A stretch of 5,441 nucleotides of DNA, from NCBI GenBank assembly GCA_030638935.1, contig DAOWDR010000137.1, positions 1 to 5,441 of the forward strand, in the 5' to 3' direction. The notes under the pieces are model-generated. The model was not told the origin of the DNA. It saw only the letters and a program-made list of their open reading frames with translations, and did no database searches. Source of the DNA: Desulfobacteraceae bacterium (GTDB lineage: Bacteria; Desulfobacterota; Desulfobacteria; Desulfobacterales; Desulfobacteraceae). Numbering within the stretch: the first letter of the stretch is position 1; each line of letters starts with the position of its first letter. The position numbers and the translations under genes are program-made. This document shows positions 1 through 5,441 of the stretch, piece after piece.

Positions 1-727
1 CACCCGGGATGCCGATTTTTAATAGTTTTTTCATCATGGAAACATCAATTTTCCGGTACCGCAAAGAGGGATCAAACCGCTTTAATGAAGGAGCTCTCAT
101 GATTACCCACATCAACGCCAGGGCCATGAAAATCCGGGAGGAAAAGGTGGCAATACCGGCTCCGTTAAGCCCCAGGGCCGGGGCTCCGAGATTTCCGTAT
201 ATGAACACCCAGTTTACAAATATATTGACCAGGTTGGCCGCCAGGGTGATGACCATGGCCGGTTTCAGGAAACTTACCCCTTCGGCAAACTGGCGGAAGG
301 ACTGGAAGAGCATCATGGGCAGCATGGAAAATCCCAGCACCCGCATATAGTCAATTGCCGGTTCCACAATGGTTTGTGGCTGGTTCATGAACCGGATGGA
401 TTCGGCTCCGGCAAAGGTCACTCCGCAGAGGAGCACCCCGGCCAAAAGATTCACAATCAAGCCCTGGCGCAGCACCACCCCGCAGTCCTTGTCCCTTCCA
501 GCCCCGGCTGCCATGGCCGTCAGGGGGGTAACTGCCATGGAAATCCCGAACCCCAACACCATGACCAGGGTAAACAGGGCATTGCCTATGGCTGCTGCTG
601 CCAGGGTATCGGTTCCAACCCGGCCCACCATGATATTGTCCGCTACAGACATGGTAAGCTGGCCTATCTGACCCACAATCATGGGCAGGGCCAGGTGGAT
701 GGTTTTTTTAATATCAGTTTTAAACAT
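1..727 (-). CDS. MATE family efflux transporter, NorM-like (partial, C-terminal half beyond left edge)
   Basis: The minus strand is open for 242 codons from an ATG at 727-725 to the window edge. The product is an inner-membrane antiporter that would export cationic drugs or metabolites in exchange for Na+ or H+; its substrate cannot be read from sequence. The N-terminus has the family pattern LALPMIVGQ (residues 12-20), followed by SVADNIMVG in TM1. Asp30 there matches the conserved TM1 cation-site Asp of NorM proteins. Further family signatures are AAAAIGNALF (near 51-60), KPAMVI, NIFVNW and GAPALGLNGAGIAT in the middle. The fragment covers the whole N-lobe (about six helices). It ends in KKLLKIGIPG, which mirrors the N-terminal pattern and marks the start of the C-lobe. 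Full proteins are about 450 residues, so roughly half is missing. The start fits the family N-terminus, but the ribosome site is weak (AAAGAAAC). Hand-counted GC is high for the window (35/60 at 241-300, 41/60 at 481-540). Family assignment is very sure; the subfamily is less so. Confidence 0.95.
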   Translation of the reverse strand, partial: MFKTDIKKTIHLALPMIVGQIGQLTMSVADNIMVGRVGTDTLAAAAIGNALFTLVMVLGFGISMAVTPLTAMAAGAGRDKDCGVVLRQGLIVNLLAGVLLCGVTFAGAESIRFMNQPQTIVEPAIDYMRVLGFSMLPMMLFQSFRQFAEGVSFLKPAMVITLAANLVNIFVNWVFIYGNLGAPALGLNGAGIATFSSRIFMALALMWVIMRAPSLKRFDPSLRYRKIDVSMMKKLLKIGIPG

Positions 728-750
728 GGTTGAGTTTCTTTTTTATTAAA

Positions 751-781
751 TTGGCAACTGCCAATAGTAGGCAATTGCCAA
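751..781. repeat. 12-bp inverted repeat ahead of MATE start (operator or leader hairpin)
   Basis: Arms TTGGCAACTGCC (751-762) and GGCAATTGCCAA (770-781) are complementary at 11 of 12 positions; the one mismatch is C758/A774. They flank the 7-base centre AATAGTA. The right arm itself contains the perfect palindrome GGCAATTGCC (770-779). The repeat ends 23 bases from the MATE start codon and lies downstream of the predicted MATE promoter. It would therefore be either a repressor operator blocking elongation or a hairpin in the mRNA leader close to the ribosome site. No T-run follows on either strand in a position that would suggest a classical terminator. Confidence 0.7.
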
Positions 782-809
782 AAGAGCCGATTCGATATAT
801 GAACCGCCT

Positions 810-838
810 ATTAGACATGAAATTCAATTGAAAATCAA
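810..838 (-). promoter_or_regulatory. Candidate sigma-70 promoter for the MATE gene
   Basis: On the minus strand TTGATT (838-833) and TCTAAT (815-810) are separated by exactly 17 bases. They match the consensus at 4 of 6 and 5 of 6 positions. Transcription would begin near 803 and give a leader of about 75 bases that includes the inverted repeat at 751-781. AT-rich sequence raises the chance of a fortuitous match, but spacing, orientation and placement all fit. Confidence 0.5.
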
Positions 839-850
839 TATGAATATTGA
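823..850. repeat. Two AT-rich palindromes overlapping the MATE -35 region
   Basis: TTCAATTGAA (823-832) is a perfect 10-base palindrome. Next to it TCAATAT and ATATTGA (835-841 and 844-850) form 7-bp arms around a 2-base centre. The second dyad covers most of the predicted MATE -35 hexamer and the first lies in the spacer, the usual geometry for a repressor site. The region is AT-rich, so chance palindromes are possible. Confidence 0.4.
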
Positions 851-914
851 AAAAAGGTGGGGCAATCCCAGGTAAAGTACAATTTGATTTTGTTTCCCCT
901 AGGGACGAAATTAA

Positions 915-944
915 TTTACTTTTTACCAAAATAAATATTATAAT
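915..944 (+). promoter_or_regulatory. Candidate sigma-70 promoter for the hybrid kinase
   Basis: A perfect TATAAT (939-944) lies 18 bases downstream of TTTACT (915-920), which matches the -35 consensus at 4 of 6. Initiation would be near 951 and leave a leader of about 118 bases before the kinase ATG. The local sequence is very AT-rich, so the -10 match alone is weak evidence. Confidence 0.4.
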
Positions 945-1068
945 ATTTTTTTCTGGATTGACCTGGATAGTAAATGCATTCCCCTGATTTTATGATTTGG
1001 AGATTGCAGAATATGGTAGAAATTACACTCCGGGACAAAAGCCCATTCCGATATAAAAAAGGGTCCAT

Positions 1069-3546
1069 ATGGCTGAAAAACAAAGTTACGAAAAATTAGA
1101 GCAAAGAATTTTGGAATTAGAAAAAAAAGAATCTCAATACAGTCAAACATGGAATTCGTTAAAGCTTAACGAAGCCTGTCTTGAAGCCTTGTTAAAGCTT
1201 AGTTTAAAGACAGACGAATCAAAAAAGGTATTGGTTGACTTTGCACTTGAACAAGCAATTTTTTTAACAAACAGTACAATCGGATATCTTGCTTTTCTGA
1301 ATGAAGATGAAACGATTTTATCCATGTACAGCTGGTCTAAGCAGGCAATGAAAAATTGTGAAATTTTTGATAAGCCAATTGATTATCCTATTATATCAAC
1401 CGGGTTTTGGGGAGAAGCGGTACGGCAGAGAAAGCCTGTTGTGACAAATGATTACACCAGGCCGAATCCACTTAAAAAAGGTCTGCCAAAAGGGCATATC
1501 CCTTTGGACAGACATATGAATGTTCCCATATTTGACAAGGATAAAATTGTTGCAGTTGCAGGTGTAGGCAATAAGCAAGAGCCATATGATGAATTTGATG
1601 TACGCCAGTTGACTCTGTTGATACAGGGGATGTGGACAATTCTTAAACGCCGGGCATCTGAGGCTGCCTTAAAAAAAAACGAGCAGGAACTTAGAAGTAT
1701 ATTCCGTGCTGCGCCAACCGGCATTGGTATGGTCTGCGATAGAATTATTCAGAAGGTGAATAATCGGGTTTGTGAAATGACCGGGTACTCCCAAAATGAG
1801 TTGATAGGACAAAATGCAAGATTTTTATATCCAACTGATGAAGAATTTGAATATGTTGGTAAGGAAAAATACAGACAGATCAGTGATAAAGGAACAGGAA
1901 CAGTTGAAACAAAATTTCAATGCAAAAATGGAAAAATAATGGATGTATTAATGAGTTCTACTCCAATTGATTTAAATGATTTATTAAAAGGAGTTACCTT
2001 TACTGCATTGGATATTAGCTATCTCAAGAAAAAAGAGTTGGAATTGTCAGAAAGTGAAAAAAAATATCGTTCAATGATGGAAGCCATGGAGGAAGCTACA
2101 TACATTTGTTCATCAAAATATCTTGTTGAGTATATGAATCCTGCAATGATTAAAAGGACAGGAAGGGATGCGCTAGGTGAACTTTGTCACAAGGTGATTC
2201 ATGGACTTGATAAAAAATGCCCATGGTGCGTTTTTGAAAAAGTTATAAAGGATGAACCCATAAATCATGAGATTGTCAGCCCGAAAGATGACAGAACCTA
2301 TCATATTTCTAACTCACCCATATTTCACACAGACGGCTCAGCTTCGAAATTAACTATTCTCAGAGATATTACTGATTTTAAAAAAATGGAGAACCAGCTT
2401 CAGCAATCCCAGAAAATGGAATCCATAGGCACCCTTGCAGGAGGTATTGCACATGATTTCAATAATATTCTTTTTCCGGTATTCGGATATTTGGAAATGG
2501 CCATGGAAGATGTCCCTGAAGACAGCCCTGTTCGTGACCATCTTGAAGAGGTTTTAAGCGGGGCCCAAAGAGCAAGAGATCTGGTTCAACAGATACTTAC
2601 ATTCAGCCGCCAGTCAGATCACGAACTAAAACCTTTAAAAACTCAGATTGTCGTGAGAGAGGCTTTAAAACTTCTTAGATCTTCCATACCAAGTACCATT
2701 GAAATAAATCAAAATATAGACAGGGGATGCGGTTTGGTAATGGCAGACCCCACCAATATTCATCAAATCGTTATGAATCTTTGCACCAATGCCTTCCATG
2801 CCATGGAGGAATCAGGAGGTAAATTGAGTATTACCTTGAAAGAGGTTAAGTTAACAATTGAGGATTTAAAAGATCCGGCCATGGACCCTGGACCTCATAT
2901 CTGCCTGATGGTTGCTGATAACGGTCAAGGTATGAAGCAGAACATAATAGACCGGATATTTGATCCCTATTTTACAACAAAAGAAATGGGGAAAGGTACA
3001 GGTCTCGGCCTTGCTGTCATACACGGCATTGTTAAAGACTATGGCGGGTATATCAGCGTTTACAGTGAGCCTGGCAAAGGAAGTGAATTTAAAATTTATC
3101 TGCCCGTGATTCAATCCAGTAAGGCGGAAGGAAAAATTGAAACTAATCTGCCGCTTCAAAGAGGAACCGAAAGGGTTCTTCTGGTTGATGACCAGGATCT
3201 TGTTCTTCAGATGGAAAGAACAATTCTTGAACGATTGGGGTATCAGGTAACCGTACAAACCAACAGCATTGATGCCCTGGAGTTGTTCCGTGCTAAATCT
3301 GATGATTTTGACCTTGTAATAACCGATATGACCATGCCTGATATGACAGGGGATAAACTGGCCTGCGAACTGATTAAGATCAGGAGTGATATCCCGGTTA
3401 TTTTGTGTACAGGATTCAGTGAAACCATGTCTGAAGAAAAAGCAGCATATCTGGGCATCAAAGGTTTTTTATTAAAACCAATTTTGACCAAGGATCTTTC
3501 CCAAAAGATACGTGAAGTGCTGGATGAAAGCCCGGGATTGCTATAA
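1069..3546 (+). CDS. GAF-PAS-PAS hybrid sensor histidine kinase with C-terminal receiver
   Basis: This 825-residue multi-sensor kinase should autophosphorylate on His and pass the phosphate to its own receiver. No transmembrane segment is visible, so it is probably cytoplasmic. Domains in order: Lys/Glu-rich coiled coil (about 1-33); GAF of the GAF_2 type (about 40-195, with GFWGEAV, TNDY, LPKGHIPLDRH and GVGNK); PAS (about 205-322); a second PAS (about 328-435) carrying Cys373, His374, His378, Cys384 and Cys387; HisKA (about 445-508) with phosphoacceptor His462 in GGIAHDFNNIL; HATPase with N-box Asn574, G1 Asp617-Gly621, F-box 631-635 and G2 Gly641-Gly647; receiver (about 701-815) with Asp707/Asp708, phosphoacceptor Asp753, Thr781 and Lys803. 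All catalytic residues are intact. The ATG follows AAAAAAGGG with a 5-base gap. No output domain or adjacent regulator is present, so its partner (probably an HPt or a distant regulator) is unknown. The signal sensed cannot be inferred. It is convergent with the peptidase gene. Confidence 0.96.
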   Translation: MAEKQSYEKLEQRILELEKKESQYSQTWNSLKLNEACLEALLKLSLKTDESKKVLVDFALEQAIFLTNSTIGYLAFLNEDETILSMYSWSKQAMKNCEIFDKPIDYPIISTGFWGEAVRQRKPVVTNDYTRPNPLKKGLPKGHIPLDRHMNVPIFDKDKIVAVAGVGNKQEPYDEFDVRQLTLLIQGMWTILKRRASEAALKKNEQELRSIFRAAPTGIGMVCDRIIQKVNNRVCEMTGYSQNELIGQNARFLYPTDEEFEYVGKEKYRQISDKGTGTVETKFQCKNGKIMDVLMSSTPIDLNDLLKGVTFTALDISYLKKKELELSESEKKYRSMMEAMEEATYICSSKYLVEYMNPAMIKRTGRDALGELCHKVIHGLDKKCPWCVFEKVIKDEPINHEIVSPKDDRTYHISNSPIFHTDGSASKLTILRDITDFKKMENQLQQSQKMESIGTLAGGIAHDFNNILFPVFGYLEMAMEDVPEDSPVRDHLEEVLSGAQRARDLVQQILTFSRQSDHELKPLKTQIVVREALKLLRSSIPSTIEINQNIDRGCGLVMADPTNIHQIVMNLCTNAFHAMEESGGKLSITLKEVKLTIEDLKDPAMDPGPHICLMVADNGQGMKQNIIDRIFDPYFTTKEMGKGTGLGLAVIHGIVKDYGGYISVYSEPGKGSEFKIYLPVIQSSKAEGKIETNLPLQRGTERVLLVDDQDLVLQMERTILERLGYQVTVQTNSIDALELFRAKSDDFDLVITDMTMPDMTGDKLACELIKIRSDIPVILCTGFSETMSEEKAAYLGIKGFLLKPILTKDLSQKIREVLDESPGLL
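1671..1680 (+). other. In-frame A-AAA-AAC slippery heptamer at the GAF/PAS junction
   Basis: Nine A residues (1671-1679) followed by C place the heptamer A AAA AAC at 1674-1680, in the X-XXY-YYZ phase of the kinase reading frame (codons Lys-Asn). After a -1 slip the next codons are CGA GCA GGA ACT and then TAG at 1692-1694. The product would stop right after the GAF domain, at about 207 residues. Whether slippage occurs is unknown; poly-Lys codons are common in AT-rich genes. Confidence 0.3.
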
Positions 3547-3585
3547 TTTTGGAAAATCATACAAGGGGCTTAAAGAATTAAGGGT

Positions 3586-4842
3586 TTATACTGATTTTTT
3601 GTTTGACAGCAAGTCTTTATGGGCGGTCAGCATTTGCTGGGATAGTTTTTGTGCTTTCGTCAGGAATTGTTCCATTTCATAGGGATTGATTGGGGTTGCC
3701 GAAGGTGATTCATGGGTGAGTGGATCCACCAATGTTCCATTTTTTTCCATGCGAAAGCACAGATGGGGCCCTGTGGCATAGCCTGTCATTCCCACATGAC
3801 CGATAACTTCTCCCTGTAGTACTTTTTTGTTTTTTTTCATGCCCTTGGCAAATTTACTCATATGGTAATACCGGGTGATATATCCGTTGGGATGACGGAT
3901 AATGACATGATTTCCCATGGTCTTGCTGTATCCGATTCCCGTGATGACGCCATCTCCCACTGTTTTTATGGGTGTGCCCATTGGGGCTGCATAATCCACT
4001 GCCGGATGGGAGCGGTACTCTTTTAATATGGGATGCATCCTTTTGTGGGTAAATTTGGATGAAATCCTTGAGAATTCAAGGGGTGCCTTTAAAAATGCTT
4101 TTTGAAGGGAGTTTCCTTTCTCATCATAGTATCCTGACACTCCCTTTGAATCCTTATGCAGAAATGCTTTAAAAACGGTTCCCCTATTGGTAAAAAAGGC
4201 TGCCTGTACCTTTCCATAGCCTGCAAGCTTACCGTTTTGATACCGTTTTTCAACAAGAACCTGGAATTGGTCATTGGGGCGGATGTCCCTGATAAAATCA
4301 ATATCCCAGGCGAAAATATCAGACAGTTTCCAGGCAAGTTCGCAACCTTCACCTGCTTTTCTGACAGCTTCAAACAGGCTATATGCAATTGTGGAAGAGA
4401 CCACCTCAAGGTTTACATCATAATCTATTGGCATCTTGTTGATGGAAAATATGTTATTTTCCTTTTGAATGACTAACCTGTCTTCCTTGTTTATTTCATA
4501 TTCAAATCCGGCCAGATTACCTTCATGTAGAATTATTTTATAGGGTTGGCCCTTTTTGATATGGTGCAATGGAAAAATATCTTGGCTTTGCCGGTTTATC
4601 TCATATATGGTTTTCAGGGGAAGATATCTATTTAGCAGGCAAGAGGCTGTATCTCCTTTTTTGACGACTCTTTTTATAACTTTAAAAACCGGTGGGGCAA
4701 CAACGGTTTGAACTTCAGGAAGGTCAACCCGGGGCGGTGTTTCTATTTTTTTTATTGAATGAAAACCCAAAACACCAGGTACTGTCAGTGTTAAAAAGAT
4801 ACTGGAAAAAAACATAAAAACAATACACCTTTTTATAAACAT
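3586..4842 (-). CDS. Exported M23 family murein DD-endopeptidase, MepM/Csd3-like
   Basis: This 418-residue protein should act on peptidoglycan cross-links outside the inner membrane, in cell-wall growth or shape. It starts with a basic-hydrophobic leader (Lys4, Arg5, hydrophobic 6-25, possible cleavage after Gly26), which may be a signal peptide or an anchor. Next come an OapA/LysM-like region (about 52-135, with KKGDTASCLLNRY), a family-type linker domain (about 145-250) and the LytM/M23 catalytic domain (about 255-375). Visible active-site residues are His279 and Asp283 (HxxxD in HPAVDYAAP), His327 (YYHMS) and His360 (GPHLCF). The usual second His of HxH is Cys362 (codon TGC at 3759-3757). 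Length is close to MepM-type enzymes (about 440). The ATG is supported by AGGAG at 4857-4853, 10 bases upstream. Its 3' end is 39 bases from the end of the convergent kinase gene, with no clear terminator between them. The family is sure; activity is less certain because of Cys362. Confidence 0.94.
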   Translation of the reverse strand: MFIKRCIVFMFFSSIFLTLTVPGVLGFHSIKKIETPPRVDLPEVQTVVAPPVFKVIKRVVKKGDTASCLLNRYLPLKTIYEINRQSQDIFPLHHIKKGQPYKIILHEGNLAGFEYEINKEDRLVIQKENNIFSINKMPIDYDVNLEVVSSTIAYSLFEAVRKAGEGCELAWKLSDIFAWDIDFIRDIRPNDQFQVLVEKRYQNGKLAGYGKVQAAFFTNRGTVFKAFLHKDSKGVSGYYDEKGNSLQKAFLKAPLEFSRISSKFTHKRMHPILKEYRSHPAVDYAAPMGTPIKTVGDGVITGIGYSKTMGNHVIIRHPNGYITRYYHMSKFAKGMKKNKKVLQGEVIGHVGMTGYATGPHLCFRMEKNGTLVDPLTHESPSATPINPYEMEQFLTKAQKLSQQMLTAHKDLLSNKKSV

Positions 4843-4884
4843 AGCTGGGTTTCTCCTGTATAAAATTCAAGCAAAATTGCCTGG

Positions 4885-4900
4885 CATCATATAAATGATG
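4885..4900. repeat. 6-bp inverted repeat overlapping the predicted peptidase -10
   Basis: CATCAT (4885-4890) and ATGATG (4895-4900) are perfectly complementary around ATAA. They sit about 43 bases from the peptidase start. The left arm overlaps the candidate -10 hexamer, so it could be an operator. The arms are short and chance is possible. Confidence 0.35.
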
Positions 4901-4912
4901 GGGTTATGTAAA
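4886..4912 (-). promoter_or_regulatory. Candidate promoter for the M23 peptidase gene
   Basis: On the minus strand TTTACA (4912-4907, 5 of 6) and TATGAT (4891-4886, 5 of 6) match the sigma-70 hexamers well, but the spacer is only 15 bases, below the optimum of 17. The leader would be about 36 bases and the AGGAG site falls inside it. A weaker alternative further upstream is TTGCGG with CATAAA at a 17-base spacing. Confidence 0.35.
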
Positions 4913-5029
4913 GAGAATTTTCAACTTTTATGCCAGCCTGTTGTTATTGCCGCAAAATAATCACATCGCTTATAAGGGCGGGGTTGTCGGTAATCGGACA
5001 CAAAACTTTTTACCAGGGATGGGTATCTG

Positions 5030-5073
5030 TTGATTGGTTAAATTTAATCAAAAACAGTTTTATATGATTAACC
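5030..5073. repeat. AT-rich nested dyads with repeated TGATT half-sites
   Basis: TTGATT (5030-5035) pairs with AATCAA (5046-5051). TTAATCA (5044-5050) also pairs with TGATTAA (5065-5071), enclosing AAAAC-A-GTTTT (5051-5061). TTAAATTTAA (5038-5047) is a perfect palindrome, and GGTTAA (5036-5041) matches TTAACC (5068-5073) inverted. TGATT thus occurs twice directly and once inverted, roughly evenly spaced. This could be a multi-site operator shared by the two divergent genes, or simply AT-rich chance structure. Confidence 0.4.
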
Positions 5074-5088
5074 AGGATAAAAAAACTC

Positions 5089-5140
5089 GGGCCAGCCAAA
5101 AATTCATGCCAATGCCGGCCCCGGGAACCTAGCAGCTGGC
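5089..5140. repeat. GC-rich patch with two alternative stems
   Basis: GGGCCAGC (5089-5096) pairs with GCCGGCCC (5114-5121) with one mismatch. Its inner part GCCAGC (5091-5096) pairs perfectly with GCTGGC (5135-5140) instead. The two pairings exclude each other, as in a switchable leader or a repeat remnant. The patch stands out from the AT-rich surroundings. No T-run follows, so it is not a standard terminator. Confidence 0.4.
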
Positions 5141-5317
5141 TGTTATGGAGGAAGTTGGGAATAGTGACATGGTGACCTTTAAAGTGATTGAATTCAATAG
5201 GCCTTGAATGTGAGATAAAATGTGTTCTAAGATTTTATTACCGGAGCCCTAAATTTCTTGATTTTTGCCCTATTATATCCGAAAAAGAGATGTCGTAAAT
5301 TTGGTATGCACAAAATT

Positions 5318-5323
5318 AAGGGG
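5318..5323 (+). promoter_or_regulatory. Ribosome binding site that decides the YaiI-family start
   Basis: AAGGGG lies 6 bases before the ATG at 5330. An in-frame ATG also exists at 5306 and would add eight residues (MHKIKGYG), but it has no comparable site. Family members begin just before the IWVDADACP pattern, which supports 5330. Confidence 0.6.
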
Positions 5324-5329
5324 TATGGA

Positions 5330-5441
5330 ATGGATATATGGGTGGATGCAGATGCGTGTCCTGTTGTGATTAAAGAGATCTTGTATCGGGCTGCCGACCG
5401 GACCCAAACATTGGTAACGCTTGTGGCCAACCAAACACTTA
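5330..5441 (+). CDS. YaiI/YqxD family protein (UPF0178, DUF188), N-terminal fragment
   Basis: The first 37 codons are present and the gene runs off the right edge. The N-terminus reads IWVDADACPVVIKEIL (residues 3-18), a near-exact match to the conserved start of the YaiI/YqxD family. The acidic DADACP block (residues 6-11) is its hallmark. Family members are about 150 residues long, so roughly three quarters is missing. The family has been grouped with PIN/NYN-like nuclease folds, in which early Asp residues would bind metal, but its cellular role is not established and I assign none. It is divergent from the peptidase gene. Confidence 0.92.
   Translation, partial: MDIWVDADACPVVIKEILYRAADRTQTLVTLVANQTL

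Larger units (their letters stand above)
728..1068. other. Divergent intergenic region between MATE gene and hybrid kinase
   Basis: This 341-bp AT-rich stretch has no credible gene. Reading from the MATE side it holds a strong inverted repeat (751-781), a candidate minus-strand promoter (810-838) overlapping two AT-rich palindromes (823-850), the perfect palindrome CCCTAGGG (897-904), and a candidate plus-strand promoter (915-944). The last ~118 bases would be the kinase leader. I saw no recognisable riboswitch, tRNA or T-run terminator. Both promoters are read from consensus matching only. Confidence 0.7.
4843..5329. other. Divergent intergenic region between M23 peptidase and YaiI-family gene
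   Basis: These 487 bases hold no gene I can support. Present are the AGGAG site of the peptidase (4853-4857), a candidate peptidase promoter (4886-4912), the palindrome CTTATAAG (4969-4976), a TGTC...GACA dyad (4985-5000), an AT-rich dyad cluster with repeated TGATT (5030-5073), and a GC-rich patch with competing stems (5089-5140). Short overlapping reading frames lack ribosome sites and family signatures. The length allows a small RNA, but none is recognisable. No convincing promoter for the YaiI-family gene was found. Confidence 0.6.

Noticed and set aside
369..733. Two overlapping plus-strand reading frames inside the MATE gene
   Set aside because: They are antisense to a clear MATE coding sequence and have no ribosome site or recognisable domain.
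856..910. GGGG/CCC and CCCTAGGG elements considered as a riboswitch or terminator
   Set aside because: The stems are short, no known aptamer core is visible, and no T-run follows in a useful position.
720..929. 69-codon minus-strand reading frame overlapping the MATE start
   Set aside because: It starts with TTG, lacks a ribosome site, spans the MATE promoter and inverted repeat, and shows no family pattern.
1013..1099. 28-codon plus-strand frame (MVEITLRDK...) overlapping the kinase start
   Set aside because: The only GGAG is too far upstream of its ATG and the peptide is not recognisable. A leader peptide role is possible but unsupported.
938..1150. 70-codon minus-strand reading frame upstream of the kinase
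   Set aside because: It is antisense to the kinase start and its AT-rich promoter region. The Phe/Ile-rich product is what AT-rich DNA gives by chance.
2866..3258. 130-codon minus-strand frame inside the kinase
   Set aside because: It is a shadow of the conserved HATPase domain on the opposite strand.
4156..4476. 106-codon plus-strand frame inside the peptidase gene
   Set aside because: It is antisense to the peptidase linker domain and has no independent support.
5227..5430. 67-codon minus-strand frame over the YaiI-family start
   Set aside because: It is antisense to the conserved IWVDADACP coding sequence, which is the real gene.

Overview
The window looks like a piece of chromosome from an anaerobic, probably sulfate-reducing member of the Desulfobacterota (Desulfobacteraceae-like). 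This is an inference. It rests on the moderate, uneven GC content, the multi-sensor GAF/PAS hybrid kinase whose GAF and Cys-bearing PAS subtypes I associate with that group, and the style of the M23 peptidase. No rRNA, phylogenetic marker or mobile element is present to confirm it.

Layout: (1) 1-727, minus strand, the N-terminal 242 codons of a NorM-type MATE multidrug/sodium antiporter, cut by the left edge. (2) 728-1068, a divergent intergenic region with a candidate promoter for each neighbour and a strong inverted repeat just ahead of the MATE start. (3) 1069-3546, plus strand, a complete 825-residue hybrid histidine kinase (coiled coil, GAF, PAS, Cys-rich PAS, HisKA, HATPase, receiver). 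(4) 3586-4842, minus strand, a complete 418-residue exported M23 murein endopeptidase of the MepM/Csd3 type, convergent with the kinase. (5) 4843-5329, an intergenic region with several dyad symmetries and a small GC-rich island. (6) 5330-5441, plus strand, the first 37 codons of a YaiI/YqxD (UPF0178, DUF188) protein, cut by the right edge.

The four genes lie in alternating orientation (-, +, -, +). None shares an operon with another, so no common pathway is implied. The kinase is an orphan in this window: it has a C-terminal receiver but no adjacent response regulator or DNA-binding output. The window reads mostly as ordinary housekeeping and signalling content. The points most worth a second look are the Cys replacing the zinc-ligand His in the M23 HxH motif, the Cys/His cluster in the second PAS domain, the dyads at the MATE promoter, and an in-frame A-AAA-AAC slippery heptamer at the GAF/PAS junction that would give a GAF-only product on a -1 shift. 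I found no convincing evidence of a wholly new system.
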